DNA of 64,000 bases from Streptomyces roseirectus (GCF_014489635.1 NZ_CP060828.1:7568001-7632000), one strand, 5' to 3'; positions 28,201 to 37,565 are shown, numbered from the stretch's first letter. Notes: a model not told the origin generated them from the letters alone. A program made the numbers and translations.

Positions 28201-30105
28201 GCACGCATCCATAGCGTTCTGATACAACTCCCGCAGCGCCAACTGCGGCTCGCCCCCATAAAGTTGCTCCCCCATCAACAAATCCCGCACCTCGGTCTGC
28301 GCAAGATGGAATCGCAGCAGAGGCACCTCATAGGACTCCCGCCCACCAACCCGGGAGGGCTGAAGATCCCGATCGGTCACCCGGGAGGGCACCGCAGCCA
28401 ACACCCCTTCCCCAGCAACCCGCCCCGCGAACCGATCCGCCTCCTCAACCACCTCCGCCAACGCCGCATGAACAGCCTGATGAGGACACAACGCGTCAAG
28501 ATGCAACGTGCTGTTCTCCCGCTGCCAACTCAACTCCCGCACAACCCCCAGCACATGTTGAGGCAGCACAGGATCCGACACGGCCAGATGATCGGCGACA
28601 ACATCGGGCAACGTCCGCACATCCACCGCCAACACCCCCGCAAGCCGCACCAGCGCCCCCAACGCCCGCACCCGCACCACCTGATGCTGATGCTGCTGCC
28701 CCCCGACCGGCAGAACGACCTTCCGCGCACCCCAGGACTCGTCCAGCGGTTCATCGGAAGCAACCCCGGAAGCCACCACCCGCAACAACTCGGCGAATTC
28801 CTGGGCCCGTTCGGCGGCGAGCCCCAGCCGCCCCGCGAGTGAAGCGGCGAACGGAGACGGCACCACCTCATCGATCTGAACCCGGTCCTCGATCCACCGA
28901 TGCACGAGCCACATGACAAGCGTGCCGGCATCCTCCCCGCGCGCCTGAAGCCCCATCACCTTCCGCGCCACACGCCCGTGTTGCTCCACGATCTGCTCGT
29001 AGTGCAACCGATGCGCATCCCCACCCCGCCGCTCGACCGAGTACGGCCGCACCTCCACCGCCTGACTCAACCGCTCGGCCCAGGCGGCTTCGTGCAGGAA
29101 CGGCGCAGCAACCAAGGCGATCACCTCAGCGATGGACAACGACACCCCGTCAGGCAGAAGTTCCGGCAACCGATCACGCAACACCCGCACAGGAAACGCG
29201 TCATCGACCCAGGGATCCACCTCAGGCAACCGCTCCTGAGCCAGATGCACCCCACGCGCACACTCCGTGACGAACTCCTCCAACACCCCCACCAACGCGG
29301 CCCGTTCACACGACGGCACGTACTCCCACAACGGCGTCTCCCGAACCGCCCCCTGCCAAGCCTCCAGCAGCGCCCGCCCCTCACAGATCTCCGTCTTCCG
29401 GGCCCGCGCCTCTTCCTCGGCCCCGTACAGGAACCACGGCGTCTGCCGCACCCCGTACCGCCGGGCGGCCTTGACCGTCGCGGCCCGCGCGGCGGCGAGG
29501 ACGTCCTCGACCGTCCGCGCCGGCGTCATGGGCCCCAACGCCTCGGCCAACCCCCGGGTGAAGAAGCTCCCTTCGGAGGTGAAGCCGCTCCGCTCCCCGG
29601 CGGAACACCCGGCCATCACGGCGAACCCGCCCTGCGGTGGCCCGTTGACGGCCTCGTTGGCGAACCGCTCGCCGTCACCGTCGAGTTCGGTGCGGCACGC
29701 GTCGATGAACCAGAGAGCGGTCCCGGCCTCACAACCCCGCAGCAGGGGCCCGATGTTGGCGGGTAACAGGGAGTCGAGATGCAACTCGGTCCAGCCCCCG
29801 TCGGCAGGGGCGATGGCATCGGCGGGAACGAGATAGTCCTTGCCCCCGACCCGCACTCCATGCCCGCTGAAGTACACCAACAGCGTCCCGCCGGACGGCA
29901 CTTCGCGGGCCACCCGGTCGATCGTCAGCCTGATTTTGTTGCGCCCGGCGTCGGCCAGGACCTCCACCTCGTACCCCGACGCCCTGAGCGTCGCGTCCAG
30001 CAACCGCAGATCGGCGCTGACCGCCTCCTCCAACGCCCCCAACACCCCTTCAGCCTCCGGCGCCCGCCCCACCCCGACACGCAGCGCCCTCCGCACCCGT
30101 GCCAT
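25291..30105 (-). CDS. giant caspase-like protease / HSP90-type ATPase fusion (conflict-system-like)
   Basis: 1604 residues. Residues 1-235 are a peptidase C14 (caspase) domain with an intact dyad: His82 in VYFSGHGVRVGGKDYLVPAD and Cys137 in LWFIDACRTELDG. A helical linker (about 235-600) leads to a GHKL/HSP90 ATPase: ELYQNAMDACRYR (Asn630), CRDNGVGMSAEQL (Asp676) and SRFGIGVFSYF. Beyond about 1000 is a series of roughly 60-70-residue helical modules, each with a LGxxLxxxxxxL-like core. They fit winged-HTH repeats described for prokaryotic HSP90-type conflict ATPases. The ATG at 30105 has GGAGGGG. Likely mechanism, by analogy: repeats sense a trigger, the ATPase switches, the caspase cleaves targets. 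Confidence 0.83.
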   Translation of the reverse strand: MARVRRALRVGVGRAPEAEGVLGALEEAVSADLRLLDATLRASGYEVEVLADAGRNKIRLTIDRVAREVPSGGTLLVYFSGHGVRVGGKDYLVPADAIAPADGGWTELHLDSLLPANIGPLLRGCEAGTALWFIDACRTELDGDGERFANEAVNGPPQGGFAVMAGCSAGERSGFTSEGSFFTRGLAEALGPMTPARTVEDVLAAARAATVKAARRYGVRQTPWFLYGAEEEARARKTEICEGRALLEAWQGAVRETPLWEYVPSCERAALVGVLEEFVTECARGVHLAQERLPEVDPWVDDAFPVRVLRDRLPELLPDGVSLSIAEVIALVAAPFLHEAAWAERLSQAVEVRPYSVERRGGDAHRLHYEQIVEQHGRVARKVMGLQARGEDAGTLVMWLVHRWIEDRVQIDEVVPSPFAASLAGRLGLAAERAQEFAELLRVVASGVASDEPLDESWGARKVVLPVGGQQHQHQVVRVRALGALVRLAGVLAVDVRTLPDVVADHLAVSDPVLPQHVLGVVRELSWQRENSTLHLDALCPHQAVHAALAEVVEEADRFAGRVAGEGVLAAVPSRVTDRDLQPSRVGGRESYEVPLLRFHLAQTEVRDLLMGEQLYGGEPQLALRELYQNAMDACRYRGMRWRYLDSVGARPAAWSGRIEFTQGEDERGRYVECRDNGVGMSAEQLKQTFTRAGSRFERSTSFRREQSRWLRHDPELRLYPNSRFGIGVFSYFMLAEEMTIVTRVVSPEGIPAEHALRVEIPSSGSLFRVQRHDGVGDGMAEGGTRVRLYLRDEEGIRGVSCVEVLRELVWVSEFEVRAWDGGEREHVWEPGVLQRAGAVEGVPGALWWVSGEGSVLCDGIVTDQEPFGYVVNLTGPHAGQLSVSREELQAYDAKWVESLWRRGAQALASSPMLSCAWMWTLEKSSLATAQVLDSTWRGKGVQARGWTGNPVELDRVGWYFTDEDLTAKSTPRAEGDLPWRASAHGWSQRLNSTMVLPTDLTGYPVPVPGDAKLTEFFSVSWYSVVANAARLKRTPDYVQRRLRTLRIAHPALSPLPSQGDTISRVPDGAESSLAEHLADSRNASEVIGGAGSRHWGSLVTASLRMSVPLGKLVRQLAFHRSLLPSPLPEIPERHENHICTQDDVDRLFHHLSGGNFLLVDNPSGVCRVAKNRDIPESEVLQALADFSWLGWTPPSAKAVECLLGGNAVSDVLYEFAQWNAKVMPWAATVKFAHALGTDLSTAESQLAWTVEELGLSYTRRYMSGTEAGSVRPSEDTAKLVRRLRKLKAPLEEGITLKSLYLSFYREDAGIEDLALAVDELRQAGVDVPNDISLVFDWHSLPLHDRFLLSGAEASREKKDCPAHAVTSAVLVRSAERLNETLAQVWSSATEYGKRYGFAVPPLPKSLLEVRPSQNEIYALTNYDLNWKPLGPQELAHYAYRQVITPATAYARLLPFRPLGALIPTLTPGQLAALPTEVPTQHDLLALGDIHRLTQPPSPYTPLDLLSISARLGEPLPRTAARIAPYLPLTDSPTPLPPVPDLIPLWQDLSILTPYLNGLLPALEGQVTRDHIARAAQATDMTEDWVASRLALYAEMFALTLPLD

Positions 30106-30133
30106 GTCCCCGTCCCCTCCCCGAACAGGGCAC

Positions 30134-30155
30134 CATGATGGCACCGCACATCATG
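30134..30155. promoter_or_regulatory. inverted repeat upstream of the caspase-HSP90 gene
   Basis: CATGATG-GCACCGCA-CATCATG is a perfect 7-bp-arm inverted repeat 29 bp before the giant gene's ATG. It lies inside the 60-bp gap left after the argH terminator, so it probably overlaps the promoter and may be an operator. Confidence 0.42.
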
Positions 30156-30166
30156 ACGGCACACGC

Positions 30167-30207
30167 AAAAGGCCCCCGCCCCCGGAGCATTCCGGGAAAC
30201 GGGGGCC
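30167..30207 (-). terminator. intrinsic terminator of argH
   Basis: On the minus strand, GGCCCCCG ... CGGGGGCC flanks an inner CCCGGA-ATGC-TCCGGG hairpin, followed by TTTT. It starts 31 bp after the argH stop and separates argH from the caspase-HSP90 gene. Confidence 0.75.
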
Positions 30208-30237
30208 ACCCCCAACAACACGCCAACTCCAGCGCGC

Positions 30238-31737
<1,500 letters not shown>

Positions 31738-31749
31738 TCACGCTATCGG

Positions 31750-32943
31750 TTACGCGAGGTCCCGCTTGGCCGCGATCTTCGACGACAGGCTGTAGATGTC
31801 GATGAAGCCCTTCGCGGCGGCCTGGTCGAACGTGTCGCCGGTGTCGTACGTCGCGAGGTTGAAGTCGTACAGGGACGACTCGGAACGCCGGCCCGTGACG
31901 ACCGCGCGCCCACCGTGCAGCGTCATCCGGATGTCGCCGTTGACGTGCTGGTTGGCCTCGTCGATGAACCCGTCCAGCGCGCGCTTCAGCGGGGAGAACC
32001 ACTGGCCGTCGTAGACCAGTTCGCCCCAGCGCTGCTCGACCTGCCGCTTGTAGCGGGCGAGTTCACGCTCGACGGTGACGTTCTCCAGCTCCTGGTGCGC
32101 GGTGATCAGCGCGATCGCGCCCGGAGCCTCGTACACCTCACGGGACTTGATGCCGACGAGCCGGTCCTCGACCATGTCGATGCGGCCGATGCCCTGGGCG
32201 CCGGCGCGCTCGTTGAGCTGCTGGATGGCCTGGAGGACGGTGACGGGCTTGCCGTCGATGGCGACGGGCACGCCCTCCTTGAAGGAGATGACGACCTCGT
32301 CGGCGTCGCGGGCGACGGCCGGGTTCTGCGTGTACTCGTAGATGTCCTCGATCGGGGCGTTCCAGATGTCCTCCAGGAAGCCCGTCTCGACCGCGCGCCC
32401 GAAGACGTTCTGGTCGATGGAGTAGGGGGACTTCTTGGTGGTCGCGATCGGGAGGTTCTTCTCCTCGCAGAACGCGATCGCCTTGTCACGGGTCATCGCG
32501 TAGTCGCGGACCGGGGCGATGCACTTGAGGTCGGGGGCGAGGGCGACGATGCCGGCCTCGAAGCGGACCTGGTCGTTGCCCTTGCCGGTGCAGCCGTGGG
32601 CGACGGTCGTGGCGCCGTGCTTCTGGGCGGCGGCGACGAGGTGCTTGACGATCGTCGGCCGGGAGAGCGCGGAGACCAGCGGGTAGCGGTCCATGTAGAG
32701 GGCGTTGGCCTTGATCGCGGGGAGGCAGTACTCCTCGGCGAACTCGTCCTTCGCGTCGGCCACTTCGGCCTCGACCGCGCCGCACGCGAGGGCGCGCTTG
32801 CGGATGACGTCCAGGTCCTCGCCGCCCTGGCCGACGTCGACCGCGACGGCGATGACCTCGGCGCCCGTCTCCTCGGCGATCCAGCCGATGGCGACGGAGG
32901 TGTCCAATCCGCCTGAGTAGGCGAGTACGACGCGCTCGGTCAC
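31750..32943 (-). CDS. argG: argininosuccinate synthase
   Basis: 397 residues. It condenses citrulline and aspartate with ATP to argininosuccinate. Signatures are the ATP pyrophosphatase P-loop [31 protein letters not shown], and [15 protein letters not shown]. The GTG at 32943 follows GGAG at good spacing. It is transcribed from a promoter with an ARG box in its spacer (32980-33008) and precedes argH on the same strand. Confidence 0.96.
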   Translation of the reverse strand: MTERVVLAYSGGLDTSVAIGWIAEETGAEVIAVAVDVGQGGEDLDVIRKRALACGAVEAEVADAKDEFAEEYCLPAIKANALYMDRYPLVSALSRPTIVKHLVAAAQKHGATTVAHGCTGKGNDQVRFEAGIVALAPDLKCIAPVRDYAMTRDKAIAFCEEKNLPIATTKKSPYSIDQNVFGRAVETGFLEDIWNAPIEDIYEYTQNPAVARDADEVVISFKEGVPVAIDGKPVTVLQAIQQLNERAGAQGIGRIDMVEDRLVGIKSREVYEAPGAIALITAHQELENVTVERELARYKRQVEQRWGELVYDGQWFSPLKRALDGFIDEANQHVNGDIRMTLHGGRAVVTGRRSESSLYDFNLATYDTGDTFDQAAAKGFIDIYSLSSKIAAKRDLA

Positions 32944-32979
32944 GGGTTTCTCCTCACAGTGCATTCGCTGACATGCATG

Positions 32980-33008
32980 AGTATGCAGAACTCTGCATGG
33001 TTCGTCAA
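32980..33008 (-). promoter_or_regulatory. argG promoter with ARG box between -35 and -10
   Basis: On the minus strand TTGACG (33008-33003) and CATACT (32985-32980) are 17 nt apart. In and around the spacer, ATGCAG-AACT-CTGCAT (32983-32998, plus-strand reading) is a perfect inverted repeat of ARG-box type, and a second TGCATGAGTATGCA lies beside it (32974-32987). ArgR binding here would directly occlude the promoter. Confidence 0.7.
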
Positions 33009-33122
33009 TCTGGACGTTTTTTGGGGAGCTGTTGAACAACGGCAACCGCTTGCTCGTACTTCCCGGCGAACGCAGGCGCCGCGTTGTTGAACACCCACTC
33101 CTGACCCAAGTGAGGCATCTCC

Positions 33123-34013
33123 ATGTCCAGGGCTCTCCCCAAGTACAACAAGCGTCGCGTCGGCCTCATCGGCGGCGCCGCCGCGGTCGTGCTCTCCGGC
33201 GCCGTCATCGCCGGCACGGCCCTCGCCGGGCAGGACTCGTCGGACAACAACGCGACGAACGCCAAGACCCTCGCCGCGAGCCCAGGCACGATCAGCTGCC
33301 CGGACGTCGCCTCGCAGCTCCCCGCGATCCCGGCGTCGGCGCAGGCCGAGGTCACCCGCAACCTCCAGCTCCTCCAGACGCAGATCCAGGAGGCGAACAC
33401 GCGCCTGGTGAATACGGTCGGCCAGGGTGGTCCGAACTTCGTGCAGAACGCGATCGTCGGCCCGCTGAAGGACAAGCGCGTCGCGACGATCAACCGCATC
33501 GCGACGGCCATCGGCCGCACGGCGGCCAAGCCGGCCGGCCTCGACGCGCTCGCGCCGTGCAGCGTGAGCGGCGCGGGGACGAACGCGGGCGGCAACACGG
33601 GCAACACCGGAAACGCGGGCAACACCGGCAACAACAACACCGGCAACAACAACGCCGGGAACAACAACGGCAACGCGGGCAACAACAACGGCAACGCGGG
33701 CAACGGCAACGCCGCCGGCGTCGGCACGATCAGCTGCCCGGACGTCGCCTCGCAGCTCCCCGCGATCCCCGCGTCCGCGCAGGCCGAGGTCACCCGCAAC
33801 CTCGAACTGCTCCAGAAGCAGATCGACGAGGCCAACACGCGCCTGGTCAACACCGTCGGCCAGGGCGGCCCGAACTTCGTCCAGAACGCGATCGTCGGCC
33901 CGCTGAAGGACAAGCGCGTCGCCGCGATCAACCGCATCGCCACGGCGATCGGCCGCACCGCCGAGAAGCCGGTCGGCCTGGACGCGCTCGCGCCCTGCTC
34001 GGTCAACCAGTGA
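33123..34013 (+). CDS. secreted protein with two near-identical 94-residue domains
   Basis: 296 residues of unknown function. Residues 1-36 are an export signal ([11 protein letters not shown] then a hydrophobic core ending TALAG). Two copies of a helical domain, about 55-148 and 201-294, differ at only a handful of positions. Each starts [20 protein letters not shown] and ends LDALAPCSV, so one disulfide per domain (Cys59-Cys146, Cys205-Cys292) is likely. They are joined by a Gly/Asn/Thr linker (149-200) with motifs such as GNTGNNNAGNNNGN. No enzyme motif is visible. The role may be structural or binding at the cell surface. The gene stands alone and has its own terminator. Confidence 0.72.
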   Translation: MSRALPKYNKRRVGLIGGAAAVVLSGAVIAGTALAGQDSSDNNATNAKTLAASPGTISCPDVASQLPAIPASAQAEVTRNLQLLQTQIQEANTRLVNTVGQGGPNFVQNAIVGPLKDKRVATINRIATAIGRTAAKPAGLDALAPCSVSGAGTNAGGNTGNTGNAGNTGNNNTGNNNAGNNNGNAGNNNGNAGNGNAAGVGTISCPDVASQLPAIPASAQAEVTRNLELLQKQIDEANTRLVNTVGQGGPNFVQNAIVGPLKDKRVAAINRIATAIGRTAEKPVGLDALAPCSVNQ

Positions 34014-34026
34014 CCTGACGCCACAA

Positions 34027-34065
34027 GGAAGCCGCCCCGTCGCAACACCGACCGGGGCGGCTTCC
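34027..34065 (+). terminator. hairpin after the duplicated secreted protein gene
   Basis: GGAAGCCGCCCC and GGGGCGGCTTCC form a 12-bp stem with a 15-nt loop, 14 bp after the stop. Confidence 0.65.
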
Positions 34066-34100
34066 CCGTTTCCCGGGCGCCTCAGCACCCCGGCCGCGCC

Positions 34101-34622
34101 TCAGCACCCCGGCAGCGCGTACTCCGCCCACACCGTCTTCCCCGGCCCCTCCGTCCGCAGATGCCAGTCCCAGCGCGAGGCCAGCGCCGCGACGAGTAGC
34201 AGCCCCCGCCCGTCGAGGGTGACGTAAGGATCCCGGCCGGGGATGACGGTGGCGGGACGCGGCGGCAGCCGCTCACCCCGCGTGTCCGTCACGTCGACGC
34301 GCGCCGTCCGCAGCCGGGGCGCGACCTGGAGCCGCAGGTGGAAGTCCCGCCCGGGGACGTGACCGTGCCGGACGGCGTTCGCCGTCAGCTCCGCGACGAT
34401 GACCACGAGCGCGTCGTGCGCGTCCGACCCGTACGGGATGCCCCACTCGTGCAGCCGCACGGCGGCGAGGCGGCGGGCGAGCCGGGCGCCTCTGCGGGTC
34501 GAGGTGAACCGCATCTCGAAGTACTGCTCCCCGGGCGGTGTGAGAGTGCCCGTGGGGGCCAAGTGCTCGGTGGGGCCGGTGTGTTGCGTGGCGCCGGTGG
34601 GGCTGCCGGGTTCTTTCGTCAT
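34101..34622 (-). CDS. RsbW/AbaA-like histidine-kinase-type ATPase
   Basis: 173 residues. A single GHKL ATP-binding domain: LVVIVAELTANAVRHGHVPG (N-box), VDVTDTRGERLPPR (a G1-like D-T-R-G) and LDGRGLLLVAALASRWDW (G2). Proteins of this size act as anti-sigma-factor kinases or as partners of WhiJ-like regulators. A proline/threonine-rich N-terminus precedes the domain. The start could be ATG 34622 or GTG 34631; neither has ideal ribosome-binding-site spacing. It is divergent from an XRE/DUF397 pair across a perfect palindrome. Confidence 0.82.
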   Translation of the reverse strand: MTKEPGSPTGATQHTGPTEHLAPTGTLTPPGEQYFEMRFTSTRRGARLARRLAAVRLHEWGIPYGSDAHDALVVIVAELTANAVRHGHVPGRDFHLRLQVAPRLRTARVDVTDTRGERLPPRPATVIPGRDPYVTLDGRGLLLVAALASRWDWHLRTEGPGKTVWAEYALPGC

Positions 34623-34650
34623 GCCTTCCACGGTCCTCTTCGTGGCGTAC

Positions 34651-34667
34651 CGTCACCAGTGGTGACG
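34651..34667. promoter_or_regulatory. palindromic operator of the WhiJ-like cassette
   Basis: CGTCACC-AGT-GGTGACG is a perfect 7-bp inverted repeat in the 150-bp divergent region between the ATPase and XRE genes, 29 bp from the ATPase start. It is the natural candidate binding site for the XRE regulator. Confidence 0.55.
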
Positions 34668-34772
34668 CACCGACGCGGACCGACATGTACGCGTGGGCGG
34701 CGGCCCCTGTACGTGTCGTGCGGCGTGACCGCGTCCCTCGTGGGGGCGTTGGTCCGGAGAGGTGGTGATCCC

Positions 34773-35705
34773 ATGAAGGAGCGTACGAATTCGGCGACCG
34801 GGCCGGAAGTCCCCCGGAACAACGGGGAGTTCGAGGACGGGGGTGGCCTGCTGGCGTTCGGCGACGACCTGGACGACGAGGAGGCGGGCCCCCAACCGGA
34901 CGACGCCAGCAAGGCGTTGGTGGTGGCGTTCGGCCAGACGATGAAGACCCTGAGGGTCCGCGAACGGATGGACCGCGAGACGCTGGGGCGGGCCCTCGGC
35001 TACTCGGCGGCGACGATCGCGTCCTACGAACAGGGCCGCAGGATCCCGAGCACCAAGACGATCATCAAGGCGGACCAAGTCCTCAACGGCGACGGCCTGT
35101 TGCTGCACTGGCTGGACCAGATGGACCAGGCCCAGTTCCCGGCGACGTTCCAGGGGATGGCGGCGCTGGAGAAGAAGGCGATCGAGCTGTTGATGTACGA
35201 CACGCTCGTGTTCCCGGGGTTGCTCCAGACCGAGGAGTACATGCGAGCGCTGTTTGCGATGCGGCGCCCCCTCCTCGACCAGGACACCGTCGAGCAGCGG
35301 GTGGCGGCACGACTGGCGAGGCAGGAGATCTTCGAACGCTGGCCCGCACCGCTGATGAGCTTCATCATCGACGAGGCGATCCTGCGGCGTCCGCACGGCG
35401 GAAAGGAAGTCCTGCGCGGTCAGTTGGAGCACTTGCTGCTGGCTGGCCAGAGGCGGAACGTCGAGATCCAGGTCATGCCGCTCGATCGCGAGGAGAACGC
35501 GGGTGTGACCGGCCCGTTCACCATCGTGACCCGCCGCAAGGACGGCAAGCAGTTCCTGTACGGCGAGGCGTCCGGGGTCACTTCTCTCCAAACCGACCCG
35601 GAACACGTATCCCTGGCTCACGCACGCTATGGGATCATCCGATCGCAGGCTCTCCCCTCCCGGGAGTCGATGCAGACGATCGAAGGAGTACTGGGATCGC
35701 TATGA
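34773..35705 (+). CDS. WhiJ-type XRE regulator with DUF5753
   Basis: 310 residues. An acidic, disordered N-terminus (about 1-45), then an XRE helix-turn-helix (RMDRETLGRALGYSAATIAS, YEQGRRIPS) and a DUF5753 ligand/partner domain. The last contains LLMYDTLVFPGLLQTEEYMR, FIIDEAILRRPHGGKEVLRG and GPFTIVTRRKDGKQFLYGE. The ATG at 34773 follows GGAGAGG. In Streptomyces such regulators pair with a small DUF397 protein, encoded here by the next gene through an ATGA overlap, and act in development and antibiotic control. Direct repression and release by DUF397 is known for WhiJ-like systems and inferred here. Confidence 0.9.
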   Translation: MKERTNSATGPEVPRNNGEFEDGGGLLAFGDDLDDEEAGPQPDDASKALVVAFGQTMKTLRVRERMDRETLGRALGYSAATIASYEQGRRIPSTKTIIKADQVLNGDGLLLHWLDQMDQAQFPATFQGMAALEKKAIELLMYDTLVFPGLLQTEEYMRALFAMRRPLLDQDTVEQRVAARLARQEIFERWPAPLMSFIIDEAILRRPHGGKEVLRGQLEHLLLAGQRRNVEIQVMPLDREENAGVTGPFTIVTRRKDGKQFLYGEASGVTSLQTDPEHVSLAHARYGIIRSQALPSRESMQTIEGVLGSL

Positions 35706-35971
35706 ACAACTCTGAGTCCTCGACCGCCACTTCCGGCCTCGCTTGGTTCAAGAGCAGCTACAGCGACACGGAAGGCAACGACTGTGTCGAAGTAGCGTGG
35801 CGCAAGAGCAGCTACAGCGACACCGAGGGCAACCAGTGCGTCGAGATCTCGGAGCGCACCACCGCCATCCACATCCGAGACTCCAAGGACACGGCCATCC
35901 CCCACCTCTCCGTCTCCCGCGCCGCGTGGACCGGATTCGTCGACCTGGCCCGCTCCGAACCCCACGCCTGA
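35702..35971 (+). CDS. DUF397 protein with internally duplicated motif
   Basis: 89 residues. DUF397 proteins are partners of the XRE-DUF5753 regulators. This one carries the signature twice: FKSSYSDTEGNDCVEVA and RKSSYSDTEGNQCVEIS; the rest (IHIRDSKDTAIPHLSVSRAA, FVDLAR) is normal. Usually the signature occurs once, so a short internal duplication has added about 18 residues. Its start overlaps the regulator's stop (ATGA). A perfect terminator follows. Confidence 0.88.
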   Translation: MNNSESSTATSGLAWFKSSYSDTEGNDCVEVAWRKSSYSDTEGNQCVEISERTTAIHIRDSKDTAIPHLSVSRAAWTGFVDLARSEPHA

Positions 35972-35977
35972 CCCCCC

Positions 35978-36019
35978 GAGCCCCGCATCGCCCCAACACC
36001 CACCGGCGATGCGGGGCTC
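35978..36019 (+). terminator. strong hairpin ending the WhiJ-like unit
   Basis: GAGCCCCGCATCGCC and GGCGATGCGGGGCTC form a perfect 15-bp stem with a 12-nt loop, 7 bp after the DUF397 stop. Confidence 0.7.
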
Positions 36020-36093
36020 CACACTCATCCGACGCCCGGCTCCTCGGGGACGTGCCACCGACGGGCGGGCGATGCGCTGGTGCGCGGCGGCCC

Positions 36094-36327
36094 TCAGCCC
36101 GCGTCACCGGCTGGCGCGAGGGCGGTTGACAGGCCCAGGAAGGCGATGCCCGGGGTGGGGAACCGCCGTGCGGCGAGCCCTGGATACGCCTGGTCCGCTT
36201 CCACCAACGCGCACGCGGCGGCGTACACACGCACCCCCGCTCCGCCGGTCGCCTGGTAGACGAGCCGGGACATGAGCGGTCGCTGCGCAAGACGATCAGC
36301 GCGTCGGTGTCCAGCTCGACGCTCAGT
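36094..36327 (-). pseudogene. remnant of a PIN-domain toxin
   Basis: Immediately behind the antitoxin-like gene, the minus strand reads SVELDTDALIVLRSDRS in one frame (the PIN start, normally DTSALLAL.xGDR). It then continues in another frame as MSRLVYQATGGAGVRVYAAA, CALVEADQAYPGLAAR and FPTPGIAFLGLSTALAP, stopping at 36094. After the stop a third piece, HQRIARPSV, resembles a toxin C-terminus. The order matches PIN toxins found after this class of antitoxin, but a frameshift and a stop break it. The family assignment is by pattern only. Confidence 0.52.
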
Positions 36328-36330
36328 CGT

Positions 36331-36570
36331 TCACGCGGCCTCGGCCATGCGCCGGGCCAGCAGAGCATCGGCCTCCGGATCGGAGGCGGCAGGGTCGTAG
36401 CCGCTCAACTCCAGCAGCACCTGCCGAGTTCGCTCGGCTTCCCCCGCCCGCTCACCGGGAGTCCTGACGGCCTCCGCCAGCTTGTCGAGCCAGGCGCGCA
36501 GGCTCAGCCCCTCAGCCGCCGCGACAGCGGCAAGCCTGTCCCTCGTCTCCACCTGGGCACATACACGCAC
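36331..36570 (-). CDS. ribbon-helix-helix type antitoxin-like protein
   Basis: 79 residues: VRVCAQVETRDRLAAVAAAE, then GLSLRAWLDKLAEAV. This is the beta strand plus two helices of small RHH antitoxins, followed by an acidic helix (RTRQVLLELSGYDPAASDPE) that would bind the toxin. The start is a GTG without a clear ribosome-binding site. The partner toxin gene downstream is broken, so this is probably an orphan antitoxin. Confidence 0.6.
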   Translation of the reverse strand: MRVCAQVETRDRLAAVAAAEGLSLRAWLDKLAEAVRTPGERAGEAERTRQVLLELSGYDPAASDPEADALLARRMAEAA

Positions 36571-36620
36571 CCAACCAGGGCCTACGTTTGTCGAGGAGCA
36601 CCCGACAGAACAGGACCCCC

Positions 36621-37565
36621 ATGCCCCTCACCACCCTCCCCGCCCCCCACCTCGGTCTGGGCCTCGCCGCAGTGGGTCGACCCGGTTACATCAACCTCGG
36701 CCGGGACCGGGATCTCGGCGAGGACAGGAGCGTCGACGCCCTCCGCGCCCGCACGCACGACCTCCTCACCGCCGCCTACGACCAGGGCGTCCGCTACCTG
36801 GACGCCGCCCGCTCGTACGGCAGGTCGGAGGAGTTCCTGGCGGAGTGGCTGCGCGCGAACCCCGGCATCGACGTCGTCGTCGGCAGCAAATGGGGCTACA
36901 CCTACACCGCTGACTGGACGACGACCGCCGAGAAACACGAGGTCAAGGACCACACCCTCGCGACGTACGACCGTCAGCGCGCGGAGACGGCGGAACTGCT
37001 CGGCGCCCGCCTGGACCTCTACCAGATCCACTCGGTCACCCCGGACAGCCCGGCCCTGACGGACAAGGCCCTCCACGAACGCCTCGCCGCCTCCGAAACC
37101 CCCGTCGGCTTCTCGACGAGCGGCCCCGCGCAGGCGGACGCGATCAGGGCGGCCCTGGAGATCGAGGTGGACGGCAAGCCCCTGTTCCGCACGGTCCAGT
37201 CGACGTACAACGCGCTGGAGACCTCGGCGGCCCCGGCCCTCGCGGAAGCGCACGCCGCCGGGCTGACGGTGATCGTCAAGGAGGGCATGGCCAATGGCCG
37301 CCTGGCGGGCGACACGGCCCCGCCCGCCGTCCGCGAGCTCGCGGAGGAGACCGGCGTAGGCCCCGACGCGATCGCCCTCGCCTGGATCCTCCACCAGCCC
37401 TGGACCGGCGTCGTCCTGTCCGGCGCGGCGACAAAGGCCCAGCTCACGGCCAACTTGCAGGCCCGGACGATCACCCTGGACGAACCCCGGCTGGCGACCC
37501 TCGCCACCCTCGCGGAGACCCCGGCCCAGTACTGGTCCACCCGCTCCGCCCTGCCCTGGCACTGA
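36621..37565 (+). CDS. aldo/keto reductase family oxidoreductase
   Basis: 314 residues. An NADPH-dependent TIM-barrel oxidoreductase. The catalytic core has aspartate and tyrosine in VRYLDAARSYGRSEEFLAEW (D-x4-Y) and the lysine in VVGSKWGYTY. The usual histidine is in LDLYQIHSVT. Cofactor-contacting regions are VIVKEGMANGRL and VVLSGAATKAQLTANL. The substrate is unknown. The ATG at 36621 is chosen because the match to the family begins there; the frame is open a little further. It precedes the TetR-MFS pair with the TetR operator between, so the regulator could also influence it. Confidence 0.87.
   Translation: MPLTTLPAPHLGLGLAAVGRPGYINLGRDRDLGEDRSVDALRARTHDLLTAAYDQGVRYLDAARSYGRSEEFLAEWLRANPGIDVVVGSKWGYTYTADWTTTAEKHEVKDHTLATYDRQRAETAELLGARLDLYQIHSVTPDSPALTDKALHERLAASETPVGFSTSGPAQADAIRAALEIEVDGKPLFRTVQSTYNALETSAAPALAEAHAAGLTVIVKEGMANGRLAGDTAPPAVRELAEETGVGPDAIALAWILHQPWTGVVLSGAATKAQLTANLQARTITLDEPRLATLATLAETPAQYWSTRSALPWH

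Noticed and set aside
27463..28842. A 459-residue plus-strand open frame rich in Pro, His and Arg
   Set aside because: Antisense to the HSP90-ATPase part of the giant gene, whose motifs are unambiguous on the minus strand.
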